The notes under the pieces are model-generated. The model saw nothing but the letters and a program-made list of their open reading frames with translations, searched no databases and was not told the DNA's origin. The position numbers and the translations under genes are program-made. From the NCBI RefSeq assembly GCF_000219625.1, contig NC_018206.1:372001-436000 (forward strand): a stretch of 64,000 nt of DNA. Reading direction: 5' to 3'. This document shows positions 9,307 to 19,936 of this stretch, in pieces; position 1 is the first letter of the stretch; every line of letters starts with the position of its first letter. The DNA is from Zymoseptoria tritici IPO323 (lineage: Eukaryota > Ascomycota > Dothideomycetes > Mycosphaerellales > Mycosphaerellaceae).

Positions 9307-12300
9307 GATGTCTGCCGCGCGGTGGGTGTTGTTGGTTGTGTGAAGGTGTGTGGTGGTTGCGGATGGTATGAGAAGAGGTGTGATGCAGACTGCTTGTGAG
9401 GGCAGGTGCAAGTGCAGGTGAAGGTGGTTGAGGAAGGTGGTGGTCGGTCGGTGTGCGAAGTGGTGGTGGATGTAGTGGAAAGGAAGTTCTTCGAAGGTCG
9501 ACGGATACTTAAAGGAAGAGAAGGTGAGCACGGACGTGCGGCTGCTCCCACAATCAACACGGAGGGGCGGTGATGCGAATCGGTGATAGATCGAAGCCGG
9601 TGAGCTCGAATTGTGCGATTGGCCGGAGTGGTTGCCAAGCGACGTGCGTTGAGGTTGTGGTGAGCGACAACAGAGCGTGTGAAGGCAGCTGATAGTCCTG
9701 GACCGAGAGTGAAGTGAGGTGGAGGTTGTAGACAGGTGTCGGAAGAGGTGAAGAGAAATCAGAAGTGCATGTGATGTCGCCGTCGAGTATTGTGACAACC
9801 AGAGGAGGGCAGGAGCAATGGCAAAAATTGCGGCCTCAGGCACCCAGGGAGGCTGTATAGCAGTAATATCAGCACATGTCTCTCTGTATACCGTACCACT
9901 CTTGACGGTCTGCCTTGGAGATGCTTACCACAGTCCTCTCTACTGCGGCGGGAGGGGCAGGAGGAGGAGGTCCCACACCCAGGCTTGCACGCGTGCGATG
10001 GCTCTCTCGAGGAGAAACCAGCCGATGCAGAACAGGAGAAACAAGGCCACGCCCATTCTGCTTCTTGGGTGATGGTGGTGTTGGTGGCGATGTGGTGGTG
10101 GGTGGTGGCGGAGTGGGAGATGGGTTGGAGGGAGAGTATTGTAGAGGAGAGAGGAGTGAAACGATTTGACCCAATGGGCCAACAGTGTCCCGAGCGGCTT
10201 GGCAATAGCGCGACGCGCCGGCAGCACGCAAGGTGAAGAGAGCACTTACCGTATGACTTACGATGTGACCTACCAAGGGGACGGAGATGCCTCTGCCTGT
10301 TTGATGAACAGCATTGCTCTCGAGAGAAGACAACTCGTGTGCCATTGTATCCTGCTCAGGTAAGAGGATCTTTCTCACCATAAGCCCAAGCCGGCGGCAG
10401 AGTTGCGACAGCAGTGTCTCCGCTGGAAGATGTGCCATGCCCATGAGCTCGACGGCAGACTTCCTGCGGCCGGCATCAGAAGAGAGAGCATCAGCTCGTC
10501 TCATCGTGATTTCTCCGTCTCCATTGGAGATATGACCCACTGGTAGCAGAGAATGACAGCTCTTCTGAAGGTGACATTCTTCTGCGCCTCTATCATGCCA
10601 TGCTCGAGCAGTGGGAGCATCATGACCATGATTCCGGCCATGGTCCCATGACAGCCAGTAGCAACAGGGAGGCGGACAGCTGCTACGCAGTCCAGGTATC
10701 AAGGTAACGATGCCATAAGGACGACCATGGGCGGACGGGAGCCATTGACCATGAGGACGAAAGCATCTCTTTGCCTCCGGCGACGAAACCGAATGCCCGA
10801 GAATTCTCGTCCACCGTTGAAGGCGGAGGCGCACGTCTGCGACGGATGGCATTCCACACTGATGGCGAGCTCAGAATCCACTTCATCACGATGGCTCCAT
10901 GGCTGCTAAAATCATTCTGGTCGCTGCACCGCAGACCAAAACCTCATCCAACATCGACGGCGATTCTCCGTGGCTCAATTCTTCCTACCATGGCAGCTGA
11001 CCTACGACCAGAGCGCAAGCTACGCCTCCAGCGGAACGACCTCGAAGATGCAACGAGAACAACTCTCCGCAAATCTCGGCCTCGATCCCCACTGCGGAGC
11101 ACACAGCAGAGAACGACTACCTCGACATACGAATGGCTCTTCACTACGCGCGAGCACCTCCGACTGCCACGAGAGAAGCAGCAGACGACGGCGTCGACTC
11201 GATGATCCTTCTGACGGACGCATCGATCCCGAAGGACAAGCAACATCGAGCATCCCGGGGCACTCAAAAAGGCCTTACACACGGAGCGCGTGGTCCTCAC
11301 CCGGCAGCGGCATGTACACCGGACCTGTTCGCTTCCATCGAGCTCGAATGACAGCTTTGCTCTCACGCGAATGATTGCTCAACAGGCGCAGCAAACAGCC
11401 AGAAAGAGAGGGAACGGCAGCGCTAGCAGGCAGGCAGCGATACAAGACGAGCGAGGATGTCAGCCTCTACGCATGTAGCAGGGTGTCGGAAGTCCATCGT
11501 CCGTGGCCAAAGCGAACGAGCGTGGTATGCGAGAAAACCGAGGGCAAGCATTGTCGACACAGGCGTTCAAGCAGCTTCGACAAAGCAGAAGCAGCCTTGC
11601 TCATTCTTTGCGAGCGTAGCAATCAGTAGACCATCTACTGCCGACGGCACAACTCCAAGTTCTGCGCCAATCTTGCCATTGAAGGCGTCTCAAGAAGTGC
11701 CAACGGACCACGACAAGCCTGAAGTACGCAGGACCGGACAGCAGATAGTTGGTTTACGCTGTGCATTGTCCGACAACGGTCAAAAGGACCTGATATCATC
11801 TGAAGGAGGCAGACGGAAGCGGTATCCTCCAGGATGGCATTGCAAGAGTTGGAGCTGTAGCACACCAGACCTCTTCGAGCCTGGCCATCACTCAATCGCC
11901 AGAAGGCGTTGCAAGAGAATGGAGCTGTAGCATGCCAATCCGTGCCAAGCGTGACCATCACTTGATCGCCAGAACACGTCCCTCGATCCGGAGCAAAGAA
12001 ACGGCCTTGGAAGTATACCTTGAGAGAAGCCTCCAGATCCCAGATCGTGGCAAGTCGAAACCACCAGCACAGAAGCCCGTGAAGACACCACCTGCCGCAA
12101 ACTCGAAAGCACGCGGAAGGAAGGGATATCATGCCACGCCTTTGACCCTGCCGGGAGCTCGAACAAGCAACGGAGGCGCATGGAGCCAAAGCGTAAGCCC
12201 GTAGCGTTGCAATGCCAGCGTGGGCCGACCACTGCGGCTAGGTCTGCCGCCGCGAGAGGAACGCAGCATGTCACTGTCCAGCAGGAAGTTCTAAGCAGTC

Positions 12301-14116
12301 CTCTGCGGGTGCAGACCATTCCGATCGCTTCCCGTGAGCAGGCGGACCACGACCGGGTCGGCGACTGGCCACACAGCTCTTCTCAACGTTTTCTGAACGC
12401 GAACATCTTGCACAAGATGAGGCGGGAATTCCTTCCAGTACGAGGCGAGCTGATCACCAGCCAGAATGTCCTTGAGGCCGGCGCTGGCTCAGTAGGCACT
12501 ACCCTCCGCGGTTTGCCCAGTGCTGATACCGGCATCCTGGCCTGGTGTAGATCTCGCAACCTGAGCAGAGCTTTCGATTTCAGCAGAATGCAAGCACAGG
12601 GCGTTGTGTGACACCATGGCGGAATACTAATGCGAGATGTTCCGCTGCAAATTCCTTTGCTCCTTATTCTTGAGATCCATCTCTTGCCATGCATGGAGTA
12701 TAATCCTACTGTTTCCTGTCGATTGCAGTCCCGGCTGGACTTTCGAAGCGCTCTCTGCGCGCTGCCAGATCACTACGCGTATTCGTATTGGAAACCCCGT
12801 TAGGCTGGTCTTGATACCGGTGGGCTGACGTGTTGGCCTCTACCATCAGTTATCTTGACTCCACCTTGAAAGCAGTGTGCATCAGCTCCGGCTGAATTGC
12901 ATTTTCGCAGGCGCGGCTCTTGCGGAGGCGGTCATTGCCGTGTCGGCGTGGGGAGTACCGCGGAGCCCATTCGAGTCTTTCGTGGCAAGAAGCCTGTACG
13001 CGGCGAGTGTTCAATCGATTTCTGTCTTCGACTCGTTGTCAAGTCTCGGCCAGGACAACGCAGCATGATCGTGGCGGCTAGTCTGATGCGGCAGGCAGAC
13101 CTGAGCAGCTACTCCGTGCAAACCGAGAAGGCTACGGCTCAAGACACTGGTGATGTGGTCATACAGACGGCCAGCTTTGCGCCTACGCAAGAACACCAAT
13201 CTCAGAACCTTGGAATGCTACTTGTCTCTCTGCGTCATGGCAGGTGGTGGTGTTGATCGTGGATGAATCGCTCCAAGGCTTGCCATCTGCTCCGATCCAT
13301 GCCTCACGCCTGAGCGCCAGCCGCGCCGAAACCTGCCCAACACATTGCTACGCAAGCTTATCCTCAGATCACATCGTCCGTGCGCTCACAATCGTGCGAA
13401 CTATGGTGTCGAGCCGGTGATCTGTCTCTGCAACGACGAATTGACAGGCGGAGTCGGCGGAGGTGTGAGCTGTGTCTGGGCGGCGTGGCGGAAGAGGACA
13501 GCAGCAGCCTGGGACACAGAGCATTGCGTATGTCGTTTGCGTCGGGACGATTGCGATTGGGCGGAGAGTGTATCGGTGTGCTTGTCTGCTGGTTGTGGCA
13601 GCACGGAAGCAGGTGTGTGGTAGAGAGCTGTCAGATTTGTGCACGGACCTCGGCCGCTGATGACCCGAGTGAACATCGAGGACTTCGAGGGATCGCAAAG
13701 ACATGTTTCTTTCTACACTGCACACATGTCTCGCAGCATCGCGGGACGGCTTCGTGAGACGGCAATGAGGCGACAGGATAATGCACCTACCTGCAGAGCC
13801 GCGCCCACGACGCGGCTGCCCCTTGTCTGCACAGCAATTTTGATGAGACCTGGCAGCAACAACGACATGAGACTATGCAGGAGCCACTGCACAAGGAGCT
13901 TCCTTTACTGGCAGTATCAAGCTGTGCCTGACTGGTCGATCATGACGCCTTTGCAGATGACATCGCTTGAAATCCGGTACAGTCACTTGAGTATTACAAC
14001 TGTCTCGCCAAAAGACCGCCTGCCTCGATTGAAGTCAAACATTTTGGGTATTTTCCATCCCTTCTCATCCCCATTTTCCCATTTTCCTTTTCCCTTTCAC
14101 ATCCCGCATTTCATCC
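9307..14116. other. Gene-poor 4.8 kb intergenic region
   Basis: No gene here can be supported. The first 600 bases (9307-9900) are probably the helicase promoter and 5' UTR. Open frames up to 327 codons occur (minus strand, 9869-10852), but their translations are Pro/Arg/Ser-rich without domains and overlap other equally long frames. A 69-bp duplication lies at 11840-11977. A 39-codon frame with a membrane-like translation lies at 9940-10056 on the minus strand and is listed as a finding only. Confidence 0.5.
11840..11977. repeat. 69-bp imperfect tandem direct repeat, two copies
   Basis: Units start at about 11840 and 11909. Both carry TTGCAAGAG, GGAGCTGTAGCA and CCATCACT, followed by ATCGCCAGAA, with scattered mismatches and one single-base length difference. 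Not obviously part of a gene. Confidence 0.7.
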
Positions 14117-15031
14117 TCACGCATTTTTCTGCTTCTTCCTGAAGAAACGGCTCGTGTCGCCCATCGGGAACGAAAAGTACAAAGCCTCCGAGCACATCAG
14201 ATTGGCCACCGTATAATACCCCAGCATCCCACTTATAAACGCGAACGCCCCAGCAGCCTTGAACAGCGCCGTCGCAAGCGCAGCATTACCGTCCGCCGTC
14301 ACGAAGTATCCGGCCGACAGGATTGTGAACGCGAGTTGTACGGTGAGGAAGATACCGATGAAGACCAGGTTGAGAGGAAGCGAGCCGATCAGGAAGAAGA
14401 AGTTCCAGACAGACCACACTGTGTTCAAGGTCAGCATATATCGATCGTGTCAAGAAGATGGAGATGCACTCACTCAGCAGGAAGAATCCAAGAGCATTGT
14501 TGTACTCTGGAGTATCCGATCCGCCGTACGACTCCGCGACGCCGAAGAAAGGCGTGAGAATGACACCGAACCCAAGGTAGAACAAACCGAAAGCAGAGAG
14601 AACGGTGTACGAGTATGTGTTGCCGAGGACCAGCTCCCAATTGGCTGAAATGGTCATGCCGATTCCAGCGACGCCGAAGAAGTTGCCACAGATGGCGTTT
14701 GTGACGTGCACACCGCGCCAGCCCATGAGAGCCATGCCGACTGTTGAGAGCGTGGTCGAGAAGGCGCCAATGGCGAGGGCGGTCTGAGTCAATGTCAGCT
14801 CGATGGCCAAGTTGAGAAGGACAGGACTCTACACACCGGACTGCCAAGCTGAGACTTGATCGTTATCGGCACTGGGACGTAGTACGGCTGCGGTCCAGAT
14901 GGGCCTCTTTGGGATGAAGCACTCGATACATCGGTTGCGATCTTTCCTTGGGCGAGCTTCTCGTAGAAATTCTCATTTGTCTCGATGTTCTTGAGGTTCT
15001 CAAGCTGCTCGATACGATTGGCGTGAGACAT
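14117..15031 (-). CDS. GPR1/FUN34/YaaH-family membrane protein (acetate transporter-like)
   Basis: Three exons, 15031-14837, 14783-14474 and 14418-14117, give 268 residues; introns are 53 and 55 nt. After a 60-residue cytosolic leader come about six hydrophobic spans, including 'NFFGVAGIGMTISANWELVLGN' (broken here by polar residues), 'FGLFYLGFGVILTPFF', 'FFFLIGSLPLNLVFIGIFL' and 'AAGAFAFISGMLGYYTVA'. The order 'GLFYLGFGVILTPFFGV' then 'YNNALGFFLLMWSVWNF' matches the family, which includes Ady2/Gpr1 acetate-proton symporters of the plasma membrane. The family signature NPxPLGL at the start of the first span is replaced by 'GSPTALAIG', so transport of acetate itself is uncertain. The C terminus is a basic 'RFFRKKQK' tail. 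Confidence 0.85.
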
Positions 15032-15880
15032 CTTGAATGATGGCGGATGCAAGGACCCAATGCAGGTAGATTGGTGGATCAATGGGTAGTGCAAAGCGGT
15101 CGTCTCCCGGCACAAAATGCTTGACAGAATGAAAGCAAAGAAGACGAGCATACCCGGTTGTTGGGTCCGACCTACTTATCAACTATACGAGAACCCAGAT
15201 GGCGTCAACATGGGCACGCAGCATGTGCGAAGCATGTGCTCGAGAATCGCTGCCCAGTCCCGGCTCGCACAGAGCGGCATGCAAACGACAGCAAAGCCAA
15301 AGTTGTAGGCCATCCGCGCTTGAAGCACGCAATGGCGTGGGACCCTAGATTCTCCGGATTTCTTACTCAACACTTGGGGTAGATCTCCCCGAGGTCTGCG
15401 ATCCAATTCCATCGACAAGTCGGGATTGGGAAGTGGACCGGAATCGCCCATGGTCCAATGTCGACTGCCTTCAATTAATGCCTACTGCGAGCTCTGTGGT
15501 GTGGTCGATTCACAATCGGCGCAAGAGCTCGCAGAATCGGTCGAGCAGGCTCTCCAGCTCAGGACCAAGCCATCGTCTCCTCCATCCTGACCACCCAGTC
15601 CGGAATCTTGTAGGAGTTCGCTGCGAACTGCTCGTTGGCTTGTTCATTCCTGGCGAAGGTGAAGATGCTGCACGATGTAGGAAGTTCCATCGTCGTGCAG
15701 ATTCTGTGATCGGGCGATTTGCCAGAAGTATGGGTCATCTGGCACGACTTTCGACTCCTCTTCTACCCCTGCACTTTCGTCCACGACCGCGATCGATTGC
15801 TCCAACTGTCCAAACCCTACTTCTTCAGACTTGCATTTTGCCTTCAAGATCTTCTTCTGGAACAGCGTACCGGGCGGAGC
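15032..15880. other. Intergenic with duplicated promoter/5' UTR segment
   Basis: The interval upstream of the first HTH-repeat gene. The last 150 bases (from about 15733) resemble 17722-17855 upstream of the second HTH-repeat gene: both have a CACGACTTTCGAC core, then pyrimidine-rich sequence and the same start context. The rest shows no gene. Confidence 0.5.
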
Positions 15881-16975
15881 ATGTGGGCTCGTATCGTTCG
15901 CGGCGCGCAACGGCATGTGTTCGAAAACAGCTCGGCCATCCGGCCGTTCCTCCCGACTATTGGTGGCATCGCGTGTGGTCGATATTCCGATAATGCAGCG
16001 GGAAAGAATAAACGTGGGAGGGTCCCGCCGATGTCCGAGACTGAGATCAATGAAGCGGTTACGTTGAGGACTCAAGGGGTTCCCGTAGCAAAAATCAGTT
16101 CGATTCTCGGACGAGACAAAAGTACGATCAGATTTCGCCTGCTGCAAAAAGCCACTGTTGCTCCAGAACAGAGTGGTCTGCGAAAGGGGCGTCCTTTCCA
16201 TCCGAGCGAGGGAGCCGAGATGACTGCTTTGAGGGCCGAGGGCTTCAGTTATGCAAAAATTGCTGTGAAACTGCACCGCTCCATCGAGTTGGTTCACAAA
16301 CATCTTCGGCCCAATGCCAGCAACATGTCGCTTCCGAACAAGGACGACTCCGGCCGTGGTCTTTTGCGGATCGAGACAGAAGATGTGCTTGCCATGAGAG
16401 CCCAAGGCCATTCGGTTGCTGAAACCGCCCGGCGGCTTGGGTGCAGTAGAAAGACGGTCGAAGCACGTTTGCACGCTTTCGATGAAGGAATCGAGCATGT
16501 CAAGAGGCGCACATGGGACACTGATGAGTTGCTGCTTATGTGTTTGCTTCGGGCTTGCAAGCTGTCTATGAAGGAAATAGCACAAACTCTGGGCCGGAAG
16601 TACGACTCTGTGGTTACGGCGTGGTGGAGCTCAATCCCCAGGGGCATTCCTCGTTGCCCACCAAAGCTCTCGGAACGTGACATTGCGTCCATCATTGGCC
16701 TTGAAAAGAGCAATGCCCCGATCAACGAGCTGCTGGAACAGATCTCTCAGGGCTCGCGCCCAGCCCTAGAGCTCTGGCTGCACGAGACTCGAGAAGTCCT
16801 GCGCAGACTCCGAGCACGGCGAGGGCGACCGTGGGCTGAGGAGGAGACTGCGTCACTACAGGCCCTGTATGATGAGGGTAGGACCTGGCAAGAAGTTGCA
16901 GATCATTTGGGTCGCAGTCTCAAAAGCGTGATGAACAGGGTCCGCAAACTTCGCCGAACACAGCCGCTGAAGTAG
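15881..16975 (+). CDS. Helix-turn-helix repeat protein, tandem copy 1 (about 6 repeats)
   Basis: Not recognised as a named gene. From the Met at 15881 the protein has 364 residues and no intron. After a 45-residue Arg-rich, acid-poor leader (it ends near 'GRYSDN', mitochondrial presequence-like) there are about six consecutive tri-helical units of about 50 residues. The pattern is Glu-rich helix, 'LRAEG' or similar, then 'IA..LGR', then a basic helix: for example 'VTLRTQGVPVAKISSILGR', 'MTALRAEGFSYAKIAVKL', 'LAMRAQGHSVAETARRLG' and 'LLRACKLSMKEIAQTLGR'. The last unit, starting 'RPWAEEETASLQALYDEG', looks like a Myb/SANT repeat. This predicts modular DNA binding and no catalytic domain. An upstream in-frame Met at 15719 exists, but the paralogue begins with the same 'MWAR.VRG', which supports 15881. 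Confidence 0.7.
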   Translation: MWARIVRGAQRHVFENSSAIRPFLPTIGGIACGRYSDNAAGKNKRGRVPPMSETEINEAVTLRTQGVPVAKISSILGRDKSTIRFRLLQKATVAPEQSGLRKGRPFHPSEGAEMTALRAEGFSYAKIAVKLHRSIELVHKHLRPNASNMSLPNKDDSGRGLLRIETEDVLAMRAQGHSVAETARRLGCSRKTVEARLHAFDEGIEHVKRRTWDTDELLLMCLLRACKLSMKEIAQTLGRKYDSVVTAWWSSIPRGIPRCPPKLSERDIASIIGLEKSNAPINELLEQISQGSRPALELWLHETREVLRRLRARRGRPWAEEETASLQALYDEGRTWQEVADHLGRSLKSVMNRVRKLRRTQPLK

Positions 16976-17855
16976 CTCTCCAGTCTGAATCCGAAAGTAC
17001 GACTCGAAGCAGGGCCTCTCGGGAGACCAGTCTACAGGCAACGAATTGGCCAAAGGGGCGCAATGGGAGCTTCGTAACGTTGCGGAAAAGCAGATCGCGG
17101 CGAGACTGGATGCTATGTGCCGACATATTGGCAGTGGCTTTCCGTATGCATGGTCCAGCTTCGGGACGTCCTTCGAAGATCACGAAGACTGACAAGATGG
17201 ATTCGCTATTGCGAAATATACGGAAAGGTCAGTGGTGGGTCGAGAACAAGCAGTCTACCAGGTCGTTCTTCAAGACCTTCTATTAGCCGCGCATCGCTTC
17301 GACACTGCTGCTCTTCTAGCGCGCTGTGGACAGTGCCTTGGAAGGGAGGAGGTAGGGCCTGTGCGTGGAAAGAATGTGGGCAGGAGCGGGAGAGCTCTTG
17401 CTGGCTCGGTCGGTGATATGGCCGAGATAATGTATGCCTGGACACGGGCAAGCAATGTGCTGTTCTTGCAAATCACACACCTGCACCGGTCGATGAGAGC
17501 CGAATGAAGCAAATCGACGGACCCGTGGTCACAGTCGGTGACCGCTATCTGAGCGGCAGCGCGGCAGAGTTGAATACTGGTGACGTTAATGCGATCACGC
17601 CGCCACTACAAGATGAGAACACCAAGCGCTCGTCAAGGCCACGACGGTGTAAAATGGTTGAAGGGAGCAGAAGGATGATGTCCTCATGGTCTGAGTGACC
17701 AAACCCCTGGCCACAAGTGGGGCCGATCTGCCACGACTTTCGACCCCCCTTTCATCCCTGCAATCGGGTCAACAACAATGCATTTCCGTGCACGGCGTCT
17801 TTCTTCGAGCTGATATTCCATCTATTCACAGCTTGCACAGCGCGCCGAGCGAACG
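16976..17855. other. Intergenic between HTH-repeat paralogues
   Basis: Contains no supportable gene. Its last 135 bases resemble the region just upstream of copy 1, so the duplicated unit included the promoter or 5' UTR as well as the coding sequence. Confidence 0.5.
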
Positions 17856-19160
17856 ATGTGGGCTCGCGTCGTTCGTGGTCTGCGATGCCATTTATCCAGT
17901 GATACCCTCAACACACGAAAATTCCTCCAGGCTCCTCGTGCTTTCACGAATTGTCGGAAAGCCAGCAATGAACTTACAAATTTGGCTGTACCATGGCATC
18001 CACCGCTATCACAAAGCGAGAAAGAAGCGATATTGTCCTTGAGGGCGGAAGGTCTCACGATCAAAGCAATCGCCGCGAAGCTCGGGCGTGGTGAGAAGGC
18101 AATCGGAAGACATTTACGGGCAATCACCAGTCATAAGCCAGCAGATATCAGCCACAGGCGAGGTCGACCGATCCCTCAGCATGAGCGAGACGAGATCCAT
18201 GCTCTACGGGCGAAAGGTCTCAAACACAGAGAGATCGCCGCCAAGGTCGGCCGTCACGAAGAAACTGTCCGCGGACTTCTGAAGGCAAAGACCAATAGTG
18301 AACCAGTGAATAACAATCCTCGGAAGGGCCATCCGGTATCTGAAGACGAGAGAGCTAAGATGTTTCTCTTACGGGCAAATGGTCTCAGCTTCAGGTCGAT
18401 TGCCAAGCAGATCGGACGCGACCGTGGAGTCATTGCCGACCACTTGCTGTCAAAGAATGGTCATTCGCCAGAGCGGGTCGGTCGAAGAACAGGCGGTCAC
18501 AGCTGTCGAGTGTCTCAGGAAGAGAGACATGAAATGCTTGCTCTTCGACAAAACGGCCTGTCACACCTGGAAATTGCTATAAGACTTCGGCGCCGCCGTG
18601 ATACCGTTACTGAGCAGCTGGCTGATATCGACCGTCATGACGAGGATGCTCTGAGATCGGCGAGTAAACCTTGGGGTATCCCCGAACTCCAGCAATTGCT
18701 ATTACTTCGAGCCTGCGACCTTACCATGAGGGAGATCAGCCAAGACACAGGCAGAAGCGTCTCTTCGATACGCACTGCGTGGTTTCGATCAGGTTGCCAA
18801 GCATGTCCACCCTGCCCAATAGCATTCTCAAAGGAGGAAACCTCATCAATTAGGAGCCTGATCAGACTCGGCGCCACCCTCGACAAGATGCTGGAACATG
18901 TCTCGGAAAGCTCGCGCCCTGCCTTGGAGCCCTGGCTGCGTGACGTGGAGATACGGCTGGTGCGAAGCAGGGTGCCTCAGCCGCCCATGAGTGAGGATGA
19001 TATGAAGTTGATCGAGCGGCTGCGGCTGGATCTCGTCCGCTGGACTGATATTGCTGATCGCTTTGGTCGAACAGTCGACGCGACGAGAAATCAGTTCAAA
19101 TTGTGGCAAAAGAAGAACAAGAATCGTGATCTTCTTCTCCGCCGACCTCCCAATTGCTGA
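17856..19160 (+). CDS. Helix-turn-helix repeat protein, tandem copy 2 (about 7 repeats)
   Basis: Single-exon 434-residue paralogue of the gene at 15881. The leader 'MWARVVRGLRCHLSS' is basic and nearly free of acidic residues for 40 positions, again presequence-like. About seven tri-helical units follow, for example 'ILSLRAEGLTIKAIAAKLGR', 'IHALRAKGLKHREIAAKVGR', 'MFLLRANGLSFRSIAKQIGR', 'MLALRQNGLSHLEIAIRL' and 'LLRACDLTMREISQDTGR'; then a divergent unit with 'SESSRPALEPWLRDVE' (copy 1: 'SQGSRPALELWLHETR') and a Myb-like last unit. It therefore has one more N-terminal repeat than copy 1. Likely role: sequence-specific nucleic-acid binding, perhaps in mitochondria; both are inferences. Joined repeats of this density are unusual for a fungal transcription factor, and no activation, dimerisation or transposase domain is visible. 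Confidence 0.72.
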   Translation: MWARVVRGLRCHLSSDTLNTRKFLQAPRAFTNCRKASNELTNLAVPWHPPLSQSEKEAILSLRAEGLTIKAIAAKLGRGEKAIGRHLRAITSHKPADISHRRGRPIPQHERDEIHALRAKGLKHREIAAKVGRHEETVRGLLKAKTNSEPVNNNPRKGHPVSEDERAKMFLLRANGLSFRSIAKQIGRDRGVIADHLLSKNGHSPERVGRRTGGHSCRVSQEERHEMLALRQNGLSHLEIAIRLRRRRDTVTEQLADIDRHDEDALRSASKPWGIPELQQLLLLRACDLTMREISQDTGRSVSSIRTAWFRSGCQACPPCPIAFSKEETSSIRSLIRLGATLDKMLEHVSESSRPALEPWLRDVEIRLVRSRVPQPPMSEDDMKLIERLRLDLVRWTDIADRFGRTVDATRNQFKLWQKKNKNRDLLLRRPPNC

Positions 19161-19936
19161 AGCTAGATCTGTGCTGGCAAGTATTCCGTGTTGGCTTGAG
19201 CAGAAGCCCGACAAAACCAGCGTCCACAAGGAACCACCCAACAGACACCTCTGGGTTTCCAAATGCCACCATGGTACCACGGCCAGCAGGGAGACTGCGG
19301 ATCTTACTGAAGTGGGAGAGAAGTATGTGTCGTATCGTGATTCGGCAAGCAAACGCGGCTCCCTTCGTTTCTGGCGATGTTGGCTTGCATGTCTGGACAT
19401 TGGCATACAACCAGCTGCAGATTTAGGCCCGTCGACCTCACTTTATATCCGATCGCACGCGATTGGGACAGTATCGAGTGCTCTTAGCGGAGGGAGGGCG
19501 TCGTCATCGGGCAACACCGGCTGTCGCTGCATAAATCGGGCATTCTTTAACGAGAGAATCGTACGCCACCTTGAACAACAGAACCTGAGGAGACCAGAGT
19601 GTACCAGGCGGGATACGGGAACGGGCGCAAATAGGGCTGGTCGAGACAACAAGAGTATGGCCAGCGGCCGAGGAGAATACTCACCGATGTGTGAGACAGA
19701 CCAACCCGCATGCATCCGTGGCCAGTAGGTACTACGGGACCTTACCTAGGTAGTATAGATGGCACTCAAATTGTAGAACATTGATGCGATTTGATTGAAG
19801 ATCTGACGCTACGCCTAAACTTTGATTCACGCTTAAAGTGCCTTCCTCTTGACCTCACCTCTGAAGCACCACCTGCATCCCGTCTCCCGACGACACCTCA
19901 AACTACACCATGCCATAACGGCACGCCCACGGCGTA
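19161..19936. other. Intergenic, HTH copy 2 to GPI2
   Basis: About 780 bases. Nothing recognisable; a mixture of short frames on both strands. The final 100 bases before 19937 are pyrimidine-rich and are taken as GPI2 5' UTR. Confidence 0.5.

Noticed and set aside
9869..10852. 327-codon minus-strand open frame
   Set aside because: Translation is Pro/Arg/Ser-rich, has no domain and competes with other long frames in GC-rich sequence; no splice signals or start context support it.
11457..13760. Several frames of 100-185 codons on both strands
   Set aside because: Overlapping frames of similar length on opposite strands with composition-driven translations; none shows a conserved motif.
15719..15880. 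54-residue N-terminal extension of HTH copy 1
   Set aside because: The paralogue begins at the equivalent of 15881 and has no matching in-frame extension; the upstream similarity is at the nucleotide level, as for a 5' UTR.
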